Position numbers and translations under genes: made by a program
In this document: piece after piece, positions 26,208 to 34,728 of the stretch
Numbering within the stretch: position 1 is the stretch's first letter
How the letters are laid out: each line of letters begins with the position of its first letter
Source of the DNA: Bacteroidales bacterium
GTDB taxonomy: Bacteria > Bacteroidota > Bacteroidia > Bacteroidales > JAAYJT01
NCBI GenBank assembly: GCA_014860575.1
Contig: JACZJK010000031.1
Coordinates: forward strand, 59,355-123,354
DNA length: 64,000 nucleotides
Reading direction: 5' to 3'
The notes under the pieces: model-generated
Told to the model about the DNA's origin: nothing
What the model saw: only the letters and a program-made list of their open reading frames with translations
The model's database searches: none

Positions 26208-28037
26208 ATGGAAAACTATATATACGAACAGCAGGTTAAAGGCGATAAAAAACTCGAAGCGTCATTCAGGAAAAAAATCAACGAATGGGCTGCTTCCATC
26301 CCTCACCACAATCTGAAAAACCTCGGCGACCAGATTGAAATTACAGATATCTGGTACAAGCCGGCTTACCCCATCAGGCTGCGGAGCCAATACGAGGAAC
26401 GGGGCAAATATGAAGGTTTTGAACCTTATACCAACCAGAAAATTCCGCCACGGACTTACCATAAACTCAGCGATTTCAATGCCTGGGACATTGAATTGGT
26501 TGATATTGAAGAATTTGAAGACAACAGTACCAATTATTATGTGAACGGATCGCAACATGTGGCTGATTGCGGCCGTTGCGCCGCCAAAGGCTGGATCACA
26601 TGCGCACAGTGCAACGGAAAAACCACTGTAACTTGCCCCAATTGCAGCGGCGCCGGCAAGAAAAAATGCGGCAGTTGCAGCGGTAGTGGAAACCATCGCT
26701 GCAACTCCTGCAATGGCAGAGGAACAATAACCCGGCAAGTAAGCGGCTCACGACAGGTTTGGGTCCCAGCCACCTCTGACAGCCCATTATATGGCAAAGG
26801 TCGAGAGGGGCATTATCGCAGTGAACCTACTACCACCACTCAAACTGAATCCTGCAGCAATTGTCGTGGAACCGGCAAAATAACCTGTGGCACCTGTTCA
26901 GGAAGTGGCCAGGTGACCTGCTCAAGATGCAGCGGGCGGGGAATTATTACTTGCCCAAGGTGCAGTGGCAGCGGCCGCAATACCTGCCCCGACTGCCAGG
27001 GTCACAAAAAACTCATGCACCATTTTTATGTGAAACGTGATCTTAATTACACTGATAAAGCAACATGCGTCATTCACGGTGAGGTTTTTGACAATTTCCC
27101 CCAATTCCTCGAAGAATATACAAATTACGAATCGTATGATCTGCTGAACCCGCGGGAGGAGAAACTGCAAAAAGGCCAACTTCCCAAAGGCAATCATCTG
27201 AACCCTTTTGTTGACGAATACATTGCCGCGTCGCATAAGGAGGTAAGCAAGGTTCACACACTGGCATTTCAGCAACTTGATGTGGAATGTATTGACACAT
27301 GGGAACTGAAATACCGTTTCCAGGGTAAAGATTATGTGATGCTGTTTCATGGCAGCACACATGAAATTGTGCCCGGTCTCAGCCCTATTTATGAGATTTC
27401 GTTCAGCTATTGGCAAAAAGGCACGAAGGCAGGCCGTTCATATTCCTACTACAGCGCTAAACGCCTGCTTGAAAAAGCCGCCAAAATAGGCACTTTTGAG
27501 ATCCGGGAAAAGGTGAATGAAGCACTTGAGCAGGTGAAGGAAAAAATGAAATCGCCATTCTACTTCGGCACCATGCTGGCCGCCATTCTCATGGCGTTCT
27601 TCGGAGGGTTTGTGGCCTATACTTACTTTAAGGATGTAAACTATGTTTTTGATTATGCCGCTTTCATCAACCGTCCCGGCAACTTCCTGTATAAATATCA
27701 TGCCTGGACCCAAACCCTGGCATTTATAGCCTTGAGTGTGTGGGCTGTGAAAGTTATACAGAAATTATTTCATAAACCCGTTATCATCATTCCCGGTGTG
27801 CTCACGCGTTTCCTGGCCGGGTTCGCACTAACAGCATTACTTTCAGGAATTTTATTGGTGATGCTTGGTTTATTGAACGCCACCGGCATAACGATCCTGC
27901 TCACCTTACTGATGTGGGCTACGCTCTGGATCATACGCATCATCATCGTCGTTATAGCATTTGCCGCGATGATTATCTGGTGGCTCCTGAAAGCCGCCTG
28001 GGGAATACTGAAGTGGATCTGGGGTTTGTTCGTTTAA
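26208..28037 (+). CDS. DnaJ-type cysteine-rich zinc-finger membrane protein
   Basis: A 609-residue protein. After an N-terminal domain of about 115 residues, residues 121-263 carry ten CxxC motifs, mostly in CxxCxGxG context (CPNCSGAGKKKCGSCSGSG, CSRCSGRG, CPRCSGSG). These are two runs of five split by a 50-residue insert. DnaJ has four such motifs. A middle domain of about 180 residues follows, then five or so hydrophobic segments from about 447 to the C-terminus (ending WGILKWIWGLFV). There is no J domain, so it is not a DnaJ co-chaperone. The zinc domain may bind unfolded protein or partners. Its stop codon directly abuts the stop of the convergent bacterioferritin gene. Confidence 0.85.
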   Translation: MENYIYEQQVKGDKKLEASFRKKINEWAASIPHHNLKNLGDQIEITDIWYKPAYPIRLRSQYEERGKYEGFEPYTNQKIPPRTYHKLSDFNAWDIELVDIEEFEDNSTNYYVNGSQHVADCGRCAAKGWITCAQCNGKTTVTCPNCSGAGKKKCGSCSGSGNHRCNSCNGRGTITRQVSGSRQVWVPATSDSPLYGKGREGHYRSEPTTTTQTESCSNCRGTGKITCGTCSGSGQVTCSRCSGRGIITCPRCSGSGRNTCPDCQGHKKLMHHFYVKRDLNYTDKATCVIHGEVFDNFPQFLEEYTNYESYDLLNPREEKLQKGQLPKGNHLNPFVDEYIAASHKEVSKVHTLAFQQLDVECIDTWELKYRFQGKDYVMLFHGSTHEIVPGLSPIYEISFSYWQKGTKAGRSYSYYSAKRLLEKAAKIGTFEIREKVNEALEQVKEKMKSPFYFGTMLAAILMAFFGGFVAYTYFKDVNYVFDYAAFINRPGNFLYKYHAWTQTLAFIALSVWAVKVIQKLFHKPVIIIPGVLTRFLAGFALTALLSGILLVMLGLLNATGITILLTLLMWATLWIIRIIIVVIAFAAMIIWWLLKAAWGILKWIWGLFV

Positions 28038-28541
28038 TTAAGCCGGTGCGCCGCCCATGCCCACAGTTTTGCTGCGCTCAATGGATTGCAGCGCCAGGTA
28101 ATTGTCGCCAAATTTTTTGAGGTTGTCCATTTCCACATCATACTGATCAAAATGGCGTTCTTCGTCGGCTACAAGGGCTTCAAACAATTTTTTGGTTACT
28201 GAGTCGGCATTCTGTGCGCAAACATTGGCCCAATCGTTATAGTCGTTGGCGCTACCGGTTTCCATATCAGAGGCCAGTTGCAGCATTTCCTTAACATCCT
28301 GGATTTTCTTTGTGGGATGGGCTATTACCATTTCCACATCTCCTTTCAGGAAAAGGATGCGTTCGGCCAGTTGCTCCACATGCAGCATTTCCTGGATGGC
28401 GGTTCTTTTGAAAAGGTTGGCCAGGAGGTCGTAGCCCTGATCGTCGCAATGAAAGTGAAAATACATGTATTGGTGCACGGCAGCCAGTTCGTCGGCTACG
28501 GCTTTGTTGAGCAGTTCGATGCTTTTGTCGCGGTTTTTCAT
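28038..28541 (-). CDS. Bacterioferritin-like ferroxidase
   Basis: A 167-residue four-helix-bundle ferritin. Ferroxidase-type residues are visible as ADELAAVHQY (Glu), QEMLHVEQ (ExxH), DMETGSANDY (Glu) and ADEERHFDQYD (ExxH). It should oxidise and store iron and limit Fenton chemistry in the cytoplasm. The start is set at 28541 (MKNRDKSIELLNKA) because a -7 box at 28581-28588 overlaps the longer ATG at 28583. The C-terminal extension ending in VGMGGAPA is short and flexible. A haem-ligating Met in the usual place is not certain, so haem binding is open. Confidence 0.9.
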   Translation of the reverse strand: MKNRDKSIELLNKAVADELAAVHQYMYFHFHCDDQGYDLLANLFKRTAIQEMLHVEQLAERILFLKGDVEMVIAHPTKKIQDVKEMLQLASDMETGSANDYNDWANVCAQNADSVTKKLFEALVADEERHFDQYDVEMDNLKKFGDNYLALQSIERSKTVGMGGAPA

Positions 28542-28580
28542 AATTGAGAATTTATGGTTAATGGATAAATGATCGTGGTG

Positions 28581-28588
28581 CAAAGTTA
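28581..28588 (-). promoter_or_regulatory. -7 promoter box of the bacterioferritin gene
   Basis: On the minus strand TAACTTTG matches TAnnTTTG and lies 39 nt before the ATG at 28541. It covers the alternative ATG at 28583, which decides the start choice. Confidence 0.6.
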
Positions 28589-28768
28589 GGGAAATTTGGG
28601 AGAGGGGAAAATTTGAATGTTTTACTGGAGGGTTGGTCGAATTTGTTTTTTGGTATATTATCGCAGAAAATTAAGTTTACCAAAAGGTACGATTATACAC
28701 CAAGATTTGGTCTATACGAGTTGGGTGGCATTAAAACAAAACGACAGGCATAAAACTAAATAGTAGTC

Positions 28769-28873
28769 ATGAAACATTTATCAATTATCCTGAGTGCAAT
28801 TTTATTTGCCTTATTTCTTGTTTGGGCCGAATTAGCGGTTGGAATATTCGGGACACCATTTGCAGGGTCTTAG
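28769..28873 (+). CDS. Small hydrophobic protein, 34 residues
   Basis: The ATG at 28769 gives a single-helix peptide: a basic start (MKH), a hydrophobic helix (LSIILSAILFALFLVWAELA) and the end VGIFGTPFAGS, then TAG. The arrangement of membrane helix, acidic residue in the helix end and Gly/Pro-rich tail is ordered, not random, and similar tiny proteins are, to my recollection, found in other bacteria. The function is unknown. It stands alone between the bacterioferritin and purK promoters. No clear TAnnTTTG box was seen in front of it. Confidence 0.6.
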   Translation: MKHLSIILSAILFALFLVWAELAVGIFGTPFAGS

Positions 28874-28979
28874 ACAAAAGAATAATATTTCACATAATGA
28901 AGAGGAAGCAGGTGAGCGATTAAGCCCAGTTGTTATGTTCACCCTTCGTAATTTGCGCACCTTTTACAATCCGCTTATA

Positions 28980-28995
28980 TAAATTTGTATTTTTG
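28980..28995 (+). promoter_or_regulatory. Overlapping -7 boxes upstream of purK
   Basis: TAAATTTG (28980-28987) and TATTTTTG (28988-28995) both match TAnnTTTG. They precede the purK ATG by about 155-170 nt, leaving a leader with a small inverted repeat (ACTTGA/TCAAGT near 29096-29115). The TTTGTATTTTTGAGC string resembles the core of the interspersed repeats at 32.9-55.6 kb. Confidence 0.5.
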
Positions 28996-29151
28996 AGCTT
29001 TTTCAACAACTTACAGCAAATTTGCGCCGCATGTTATCCCGATAATCAGGTTAAGCTATGCAGGGAACATACAGTTTTTGCGTAATGTTGGGTGACTTGA
29101 GTATATTCAAGTTCATCAACCGTTACACAGCATCATTAAGAAAGATACTGC

Positions 29152-30321
29152 ATGGAAAGATTGGTAACATCAAATTTGAAACTAGGAATTATAGCAGGTG
29201 GACAACTTGGGAAAATGCTTATTCAGGAAGCCAGCAAGTGGGACATAATAACTTATGTTTTGGACAACGATGAGAATTGTCCGGCAGGGAAAATTGCCTC
29301 GCATTTCATTAAAGGAAACAACCTTGATTTTGAATCTGTTTACCAATTTGGAAAACTAGCCGATGTGTTAACATTTGAAATAGAGAATGTTAATATTGAA
29401 GCCCTAAAAAAACTTAAATCAGAAGGCCACAAAATTGTTCCCGACCCTGAAATATTAGAGTTAATACAAGACAAAGGCTTGCAGAAAGCGTTTTATGAAA
29501 GGAATGGAATTCCAACTTCCGGCTTTAAAATTTATGAATCGGAAACAGCCATTCGGAATGGTATTGAAAAAGGGGGAATTAATTTCCCTTTTGTACAAAA
29601 ATTAAGGAAGGGCGGATACGACGGGCGTGGAGTAGCAGTTATAACCGATAAAAGCGATTTAATAAAATTGCTTTCAGGGGCATCAGTAATTGAAGAAAAA
29701 GTAGAGATAGTAAAGGAAATTTCAGCAATCGCAGCACGAAACAGAAAGGGCGAAATTAAATGTTTTCCTATTGTCGAAATGCTTTTTGACCCCCGGGCGA
29801 ATCTGGTAGATAAATTAATTTGTCCCTCGTCTATTACAGTTGAACAATCGGAAAAAGCGGTTAATTATGCCAGCGAAATCATAGAATTGCTGAATATGGA
29901 AGGTCTGCTTGCTGTTGAGTTCTTTATTGATTCAAAAGGGGAAGTAATTGTAAACGAAGTTGCTCCCCGGCCACACAACAGTGGGCATCATACTATTGAA
30001 AGCATAATTACATCACAGTTTGAGCAACATTTGCGTGCAATACTAAACCTGCCCCTGGGAAGTACAAAACTTAAACTTCCTTCGGTAATGATAAACATTT
30101 TAGGAGCCGATGGCTACGAAGGCCCTGCAATTTATGAAGGATTAACGGAGAGTATGGCAATTGATGGTGTAAAGATTCATTTATACGGGAAAAAAATAAC
30201 CAAACCCTATCGAAAAATGGGGCACGTAACCATTCTGTCATCGTCGTTGGAATGTGCACTAAAAAAGGCAGAAAAAGTAAAACAATTGATCAGAGTAAAA
30301 TCAAGGAAAGAAAATCAGTAA
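29152..30321 (+). CDS. purK: 5-(carboxyamino)imidazole ribonucleotide synthase
   Basis: A 389-residue ATP-grasp enzyme. The N-terminal LGIIAGGQLGKMLIQEA is the PurK phosphate-binding start. FVQKLRKGGYDGRGV is the ATP-grasp glycine-rich loop, and NEVAPRPHNSGHHTIE is the catalytic metal/ATP motif with the SGH triad typical of PurK. It converts AIR, ATP and bicarbonate to N5-CAIR in purine synthesis. The product is used by PurE, encoded at 31045-31536. Two unrelated small genes separate purK from purE. The leader is about 155 nt, long for this genome, but no purine riboswitch was recognised. The gene looks intact. Confidence 0.95.
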   Translation: MERLVTSNLKLGIIAGGQLGKMLIQEASKWDIITYVLDNDENCPAGKIASHFIKGNNLDFESVYQFGKLADVLTFEIENVNIEALKKLKSEGHKIVPDPEILELIQDKGLQKAFYERNGIPTSGFKIYESETAIRNGIEKGGINFPFVQKLRKGGYDGRGVAVITDKSDLIKLLSGASVIEEKVEIVKEISAIAARNRKGEIKCFPIVEMLFDPRANLVDKLICPSSITVEQSEKAVNYASEIIELLNMEGLLAVEFFIDSKGEVIVNEVAPRPHNSGHHTIESIITSQFEQHLRAILNLPLGSTKLKLPSVMINILGADGYEGPAIYEGLTESMAIDGVKIHLYGKKITKPYRKMGHVTILSSSLECALKKAEKVKQLIRVKSRKENQ

Positions 30322-30434
30322 GCATCAAAATAAAATTTTTTGGTCTAAAACAGCAGTTGTCACTGGCAATGAGATAATAAATGAGTCCAACATTCCGTTC
30401 CAACATTTGAAATAACACCTAATTTTGAATTAAT

Positions 30435-30719
30435 ATGAGGTATAAATTATTTACAATTCTCGTTGTGCTGGTAACTACATCAGGTATTCTTATTTCTTGT
30501 AGTGAATTGAATAGAAAGGTGGAAAAAAAACTCGATGATTTGCAGAAAAAAGCTGAATCTTTAGATTCTTTGATAGACAAAGAAGTAGATAAAGTATTGA
30601 CACTCGATTCACTTATTAACAAAGAATATGATAAGGTCAAAAAACTCGACTCGCTTATAGATAAATCATCATCAAGGTTTGATTCTATCGTAAATAGGGT
30701 AATCAATCCTGCAAACTAA
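30435..30719 (+). CDS. Small coiled-coil lipoprotein
   Basis: 94 residues with a signal peptide and lipobox (GILISC, Cys at about 22), so probably anchored to the outer membrane. The mature part is a heptad-like helix with three near-repeats of LDSLIDKE-DKV-LDSLI, which recalls small Lpp-like coiled-coil lipoproteins, but it cannot be assigned to a family. A TAATTTTG box (30420-30427) lies just before the ATG, which would give an almost leaderless transcript. The gene interrupts the purK-purE pair. Confidence 0.75.
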   Translation: MRYKLFTILVVLVTTSGILISCSELNRKVEKKLDDLQKKAESLDSLIDKEVDKVLTLDSLINKEYDKVKKLDSLIDKSSSRFDSIVNRVINPAN

Positions 30720-30748
30720 TAATTTATAACAATTTAATTTGGTATAAT

Positions 30749-30997
30749 ATGAAGTGTCCAACTTGTAATGTAAACTTGGTTATGGCCGACCGCAGTGGAA
30801 TTGAAATTGACTACTGTCCTGATTGCAGGGGTGTTTGGCTTGACCGTGGCGAACTTGATAAAATCATAGAACGTTCTTCGCAGAACATAAAGAATTATCC
30901 TGATGGAAATTTTCAAGGAAAACATAATTATCCCAGGGATAGCGATTATCGCTATAAAAAAAGAAAAGGACTACTAGGTGACCTTTTTGATTTTTAA
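30749..30997 (+). CDS. zf-TFIIB-type zinc-ribbon protein
   Basis: An 82-residue protein with the pattern MKCPTCNVNLVMADRSGIEI, then YCPDCRGVWLDRGELDKII. This is the zf-TFIIB family: two CPxC knuckles and the GVWLDRGEL motif. A basic C-terminal stretch (YKKRKGLLGDLFDF) follows. These small proteins are widespread but have no settled role. It lies between purK and purE, 29 nt after the lipoprotein gene and 47 nt before the PurE start, so all are probably read together. Confidence 0.85.
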   Translation: MKCPTCNVNLVMADRSGIEIDYCPDCRGVWLDRGELDKIIERSSQNIKNYPDGNFQGKHNYPRDSDYRYKKRKGLLGDLFDF

Positions 30998-31044
30998 TCT
31001 TTTGTAATGTTTTTTCCTTGAGAATAAATAAGGAAAGGAAAATC

Positions 31045-31536
31045 GTGGACAGAAAAATAGTCAGTATAGTAATGGGGTCTGACTCCGATTTGCCTGTAAT
31101 GAAGCAAGCCGCTGAGATGCTTGATAAATTTGGCATCGGATATGAAATTGATATAGTTTCGGCACACCGAACACCCGAAAAGTTATATGAATTTGCATCA
31201 AACGCTCACAATCGCGGAATAGATGTAATTATAGCAGGAGCAGGCGGTGCAGCACATTTACCGGGTATGGTAGCAGCTATATCGCCACTGCCTGTAATCG
31301 GTGTGCCAATAAAGTCGGGCAATTCTATTGACGGTTGGGATTCTGTTCTGTCCATTTTGCAGATGCCGGGCGGAGTGCCTGTTGCAACAGTAGCACTGAA
31401 CGGAGCAAAAAATGCGGGTATTCTTGCGGCTCAAATTGTATCGATTTCTGACCGCTCGTTACGCAGCAATATTATTCAGTATAAGCAAGAGCTCAAAGAC
31501 CAGGTAGTCGCTAAATCGAATAAATTGAAACCTTAG
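31045..31536 (+). CDS. purE: N5-carboxyaminoimidazole ribonucleotide mutase
   Basis: About 163 residues. SIVMGSDSDLPVMKQAAEML and VSAHRTPEKLYEFA are the class I PurE substrate-binding motifs; GAGGAAHLPGM and MPGGVPVATVALNGAKNAG complete the active site. It isomerises N5-CAIR from PurK to CAIR. No ATG is available near the 5' end. The GTG at 31045 (MDRKIVSIVMGSDSD) gives the usual PurE length, while the TTG at 31018 would add nine residues. The pairing with purK shows the two-step bacterial route. Confidence 0.94.
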   Translation: MDRKIVSIVMGSDSDLPVMKQAAEMLDKFGIGYEIDIVSAHRTPEKLYEFASNAHNRGIDVIIAGAGGAAHLPGMVAAISPLPVIGVPIKSGNSIDGWDSVLSILQMPGGVPVATVALNGAKNAGILAAQIVSISDRSLRSNIIQYKQELKDQVVAKSNKLKP

Positions 31537-31662
31537 CGGTACAACTATCGGTGAACTTTAATCCTTTTTTCAAGTTCATTGTTCCGTGCAATGATTCTGG
31601 CAAGTTTCAAGCCTGACGGAGAGTTTAAAGTTTACGAATCAGGATATTACATCAAGAAAAAA

Positions 31663-32607
31663 ATGAACGTTTTAAGTAACGTAGAAATAGCGGCTAAATA
31701 TATTAAGGAAGGGAAATTGGTTGCGTTCCCAACTGAAACAGTTTACGGATTAGGAGCAAACGCTTTAAATCCGTTGGCAGTTGCAAAAATATTTGAACTC
31801 AAAGAACGTCCTTCGTTCGATCCGCTGATTATACATATTGCCAATTTAGCACAATTGGAAAAACTTGTGTTGAGCACAGATGAAAGAGTGTACAAATTAG
31901 CTGATAAATTTTGGCCGGGATCGTTAACTATGGTATTGCCAAAAAGCAATCTTGTCCCCGACATTGTTACATCGGGCTTACCAACAGTAGGTATCAGAAT
32001 GCCATGCAATGAAATTGCTTTAGAACTGATACGTAAATCGGATTGCCCAATTGCTGCACCAAGTGCAAATAAATTTGGGCGTATTAGTCCTACAACTACT
32101 GCTCATGTAAAAAAGCAACTGCCAAACGTGGACTATATTCTTGAAGGAGGCAAAACTACCGTTGGCATTGAATCCACCATAATTAGACTTACGGATTATG
32201 GTTTTCAAATACTTCGCAATGGAATAATTACCCAAGAAGAGCTAGAAACAATTATTCCGTTTGATGGTAATTCTGTGATTGAAGGAATATCAGCTCCCGG
32301 AATGCTTAAATCACATTACAGTCCTAAGAAAATGTTTTTAATTGCTAATTATGCAACTTTGAAGATTGACAAATTAAAAGCAGGTCTTATTTCATTTTCA
32401 GGAGAATTGGAAAACGGTTATCTTAAAGTGATAAGAGTTTCGGAAAGAAAAGATTTGAAGGATTATGCCGTAAATATGTTTGAAGCCATGCACTCTTTTG
32501 AAGATGATAACGAGATTGAAATAATAATCGCAGAACCAGTGAATGAAAGAGGAATTGGAAAAGCAATAATGGACAGACTAAGAAAAGCTGAATTTAATTG
32601 GCGTTAA
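31663..32607 (+). CDS. L-threonylcarbamoyladenylate synthase, Sua5 type
   Basis: 314 residues from the ATG at 31663. The YrdC domain has GKLVAFPTETVYGLGANA, the KERPSFDPLIIHI motif, the GSLTMVLPK strand and CPIAAPSANKFGRISPT. A C-terminal Sua5 domain follows after GMLKSHYSPKK. It makes threonylcarbamoyl-AMP from threonine, bicarbonate and ATP for the t6A37 modification of tRNA. In-frame TTG 31579 and ATG 31591 starts would add residues before the domain and were not chosen. It lies about 125 nt after purE on the same strand. The sequence looks intact. Confidence 0.92.
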   Translation: MNVLSNVEIAAKYIKEGKLVAFPTETVYGLGANALNPLAVAKIFELKERPSFDPLIIHIANLAQLEKLVLSTDERVYKLADKFWPGSLTMVLPKSNLVPDIVTSGLPTVGIRMPCNEIALELIRKSDCPIAAPSANKFGRISPTTTAHVKKQLPNVDYILEGGKTTVGIESTIIRLTDYGFQILRNGIITQEELETIIPFDGNSVIEGISAPGMLKSHYSPKKMFLIANYATLKIDKLKAGLISFSGELENGYLKVIRVSERKDLKDYAVNMFEAMHSFEDDNEIEIIIAEPVNERGIGKAIMDRLRKAEFNWR

Positions 32608-32994
32608 GAAATCCAACCAATTAACAATTGTAAAAGCTCACCAACATTGTTATAAAAATCCCGGAAGAAATATTATAGCATGCTTTATTTCAGCGATATA
32701 TACTTCCTGAAATACATAAAATTTAGGGCTCATACTCACAACATGCAATTTTCAGCAGGCTGATAAGTTTAGCAAGATAATAGAAGCTGATGCTATGGCC
32801 GGATTCATTTTATGACAATTTTTTGCGAAAATGCAATTTTAATTTCTTGGATACGCAAGGGCTTTGTAGTTAAATCGTTCTCAATAAAGGGCATCAGTGT
32901 TTTTGCCGCCAGGATGTCAGGCATATTTGTTTGTATATTCGTAGCAGCTTACACAGGTTATTAGACGGACAGGCATTTTTACAATTTTCCAATA
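32608..32994. other. Intergenic stretch ending in an interspersed repeat
   Basis: About 390 nt without a confident gene. A 39-codon frame on the minus strand (32924 to 32805) is too short to call. The right-hand end contains the promoter-like interspersed repeat described separately (32914-32976). Confidence 0.5.
32914..32976 (+). repeat. Interspersed promoter-like repeat, copy A
   Basis: The core at 32914-32945 differs at only 2 of 32 positions from copy B at 34557-34588. Further downstream, CAGGTTATTAGACGGA matches CAGGTTATCAGACGGA of copy E. The TATATTCG within it is a 7/8 match to TAnnTTTG. The ATG of the broken lipoprotein gene lies about 50 nt downstream. Confidence 0.6.
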
Positions 32995-33989
32995 ATGAGA
33001 CCTACAATCACAATAATAATTCTTACACTATTCCTGACAAATTGCATTGACGAAACAAAGAATGGAATTGAAGGTGACTGGATAGGTTATGAAAAAACAT
33101 CAATTCTTGGTAACGACACTTTCACTGATAATTTTCACTTGATCTTATCAATTGGTAAAGATCCAATTCGGGCAATAAATTTCAAGTTTATCACTAATGG
33201 AGATAGGGATTCACTATCCACATTTTCCAACATAATTTCGGACAGCAACTTACTGATAACTAATCACACCAAAATAGTTGATACTTTTTCAATAGAGGTT
33301 CTGAATGATACCGCCATGATTTTGTCAATTTCCGAAAATAAATACAGATATTCCAGACTCTTAAAATCAACAACCGAAACTCAGAGCATCGCATTATGTG
33401 AAAAAATGTTTACACTTTCTGACTCGATTTAAATTATTGATACGCTTGAATTCCTGAACGACTCAAGAATATTGACATACAATTTAATGCTGGAGAGACC
33501 ACCCCAGGTTTATGAATGGAGACTGATAGAATACCTGGGTCACAAATTATTAATCATTGATAGTCATGAAATACCAGTTTTCTTGTTAGAACTAAGTGAG
33601 GGGAAACATTTTAAATTGAAACGAGAACCACACGAATTACCATTGTATTATCTGAATCAAACTGATTTTCAACAGAAAGTAAACCGAAACATGTTGATTG
33701 GAGAATGGACAGGTAAAGTAATATACCAGCTAATGAAGTTTCATTCAGATTTGATAATGACTCTGTGCAAATGAATGAATTCACTGGTGGTGAAACCGTA
33801 ACAGGAACATATTCACTAAATTTGAGTGGCACAAAAATGTTCTGCTCCCACAAATTCGCTAACGAAATATTGTTTTATGAAATAGAAAAAATGAGTGGTG
33901 ATTCATTGATTCTTAATAGAATGGCCCCAATTGAGGATTCATTTGTGTTGATAAGAGTTAATAAATTACTTCAGGTAGCAGTTGACTGA
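32995..33989 (+). pseudogene. Broken lipoprotein gene with one in-frame stop and one frameshift
   Basis: A signal peptide with lipobox (ILTLFLTNC) starts at 32995. The frame meets TAA at 33430 but continues open in the same frame to 33774 with sensible protein sequence. Near 33724-33727 a one-base deletion moves the coding sequence to another frame (PANEVSFRFDNDSVQMNEFT) that runs to 33989. Restored, the protein is about 330 residues with two similar beta-rich units, each with a GDWIG/GEWTG start that recalls lipocalin-like domains. The family was not recognised. Either the gene is decayed or two sequencing errors occurred. Read as intact pieces it would give fragments of about 145, 100 and 74 residues. 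Confidence 0.8.
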
Positions 33990-34098
33990 TAAGTCTGCAA
34001 CGCCCGCCTCGATTTATCGGTAACCATGCGTGGCGTTAAGATTAAACTGTTACAAGTCATTAATCTACCTGACATGCACTATTAAAAACCGCAACCCA

Positions 34099-34515
34099 AT
34101 GAAAACAATAGGAATTGAAATTGCCAAAAAAAGAGCCGTCTGTTTTGCTTTGGAACAAGACAGCCAGGGGAATTATAACAACTTAACAGGAATGTCCAAA
34201 TATTTGGAAATAAAAGAAGACCACGACAATAGGGAAATCAGAAATTTTCAAAGAACTATATTCGATTTTTTCAACAGTATAAACCCAGATGCCATTGCTA
34301 TTATCGCACGGCAAACGAAGGGAAGATTCGCTTCTTCTTCATTTTCTTTTAAGCTTGAAGGGTTAATTCAATGCTATGAAGAGGTTGATGTTGAATTTAT
34401 TTCTCCGCGAACGCTATCAGCTTATTACAAAAAGAATACCCTATTGGTGGCAATTGACCATGGCTATCAGGAGAATGCCGTCAAGCTAGCCAATTATTTA
34501 TTGAACAGAGATTGA
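34099..34515 (+). CDS. DUF3010-family protein
   Basis: 138 residues from the ATG at 34099 (MKTIGIEIAKKRAVCFALEQ); a longer TTG/ATG-type start at 34030 adds an unlikely N-terminus. The pattern of an initial strand with G-x-E, the RNFQRTIFDFF helix, and IARQTKGRFASSSFSFKLEG fits DUF3010, which has a RNase H-like look (inference). The function is unknown. A truncated near-copy of the first 70 bases lies at 44268-44399, with 8 differences in 70. The gene stands alone, about 110 nt after the broken lipoprotein gene. Confidence 0.75.
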   Translation: MKTIGIEIAKKRAVCFALEQDSQGNYNNLTGMSKYLEIKEDHDNREIRNFQRTIFDFFNSINPDAIAIIARQTKGRFASSSFSFKLEGLIQCYEEVDVEFISPRTLSAYYKKNTLLVAIDHGYQENAVKLANYLLNRD

Positions 34516-34556
34516 ACACCTCTGCTTTGCATTGCTGTACCCAGACCATTCTGCCA

Positions 34557-34588
34557 ATGTCAGGTATATTTATTTGTATATTCGTAGC
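34557..34588 (+). repeat. Interspersed promoter-like repeat, copy B
   Basis: ATGTCAGGTATATTTATTTG followed by TATATTCGTAGC differs from copy A at 2 of 32 positions. It lies 140 nt before the ATG of the TPR/HTH gene. The rest of the 34516-34728 gap holds nothing recognisable. Confidence 0.6.
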
Positions 34589-34728
34589 CAATAACGGAGG
34601 CTATATAACCGACCATGTGGCAGCAAATTGAAAAATGGTCACCGGGTTAAGGTCTGCAAAGGAAGCTTGCTTTTATAAAATATACAGAGGGTATCTATTT
34701 TCTTTTAAAATATTAGCTCTGATAAATA

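Noticed and set aside
29040..29151. Purine riboswitch in the purK leader
   Set aside because: The leader is long, but the conserved riboswitch core could not be found.
32805..32924. 39-codon ORF on the minus strand (MPDILAAKTLMPFIENDLTT)
   Set aside because: Its start lies in the interspersed repeat and no family was recognised.
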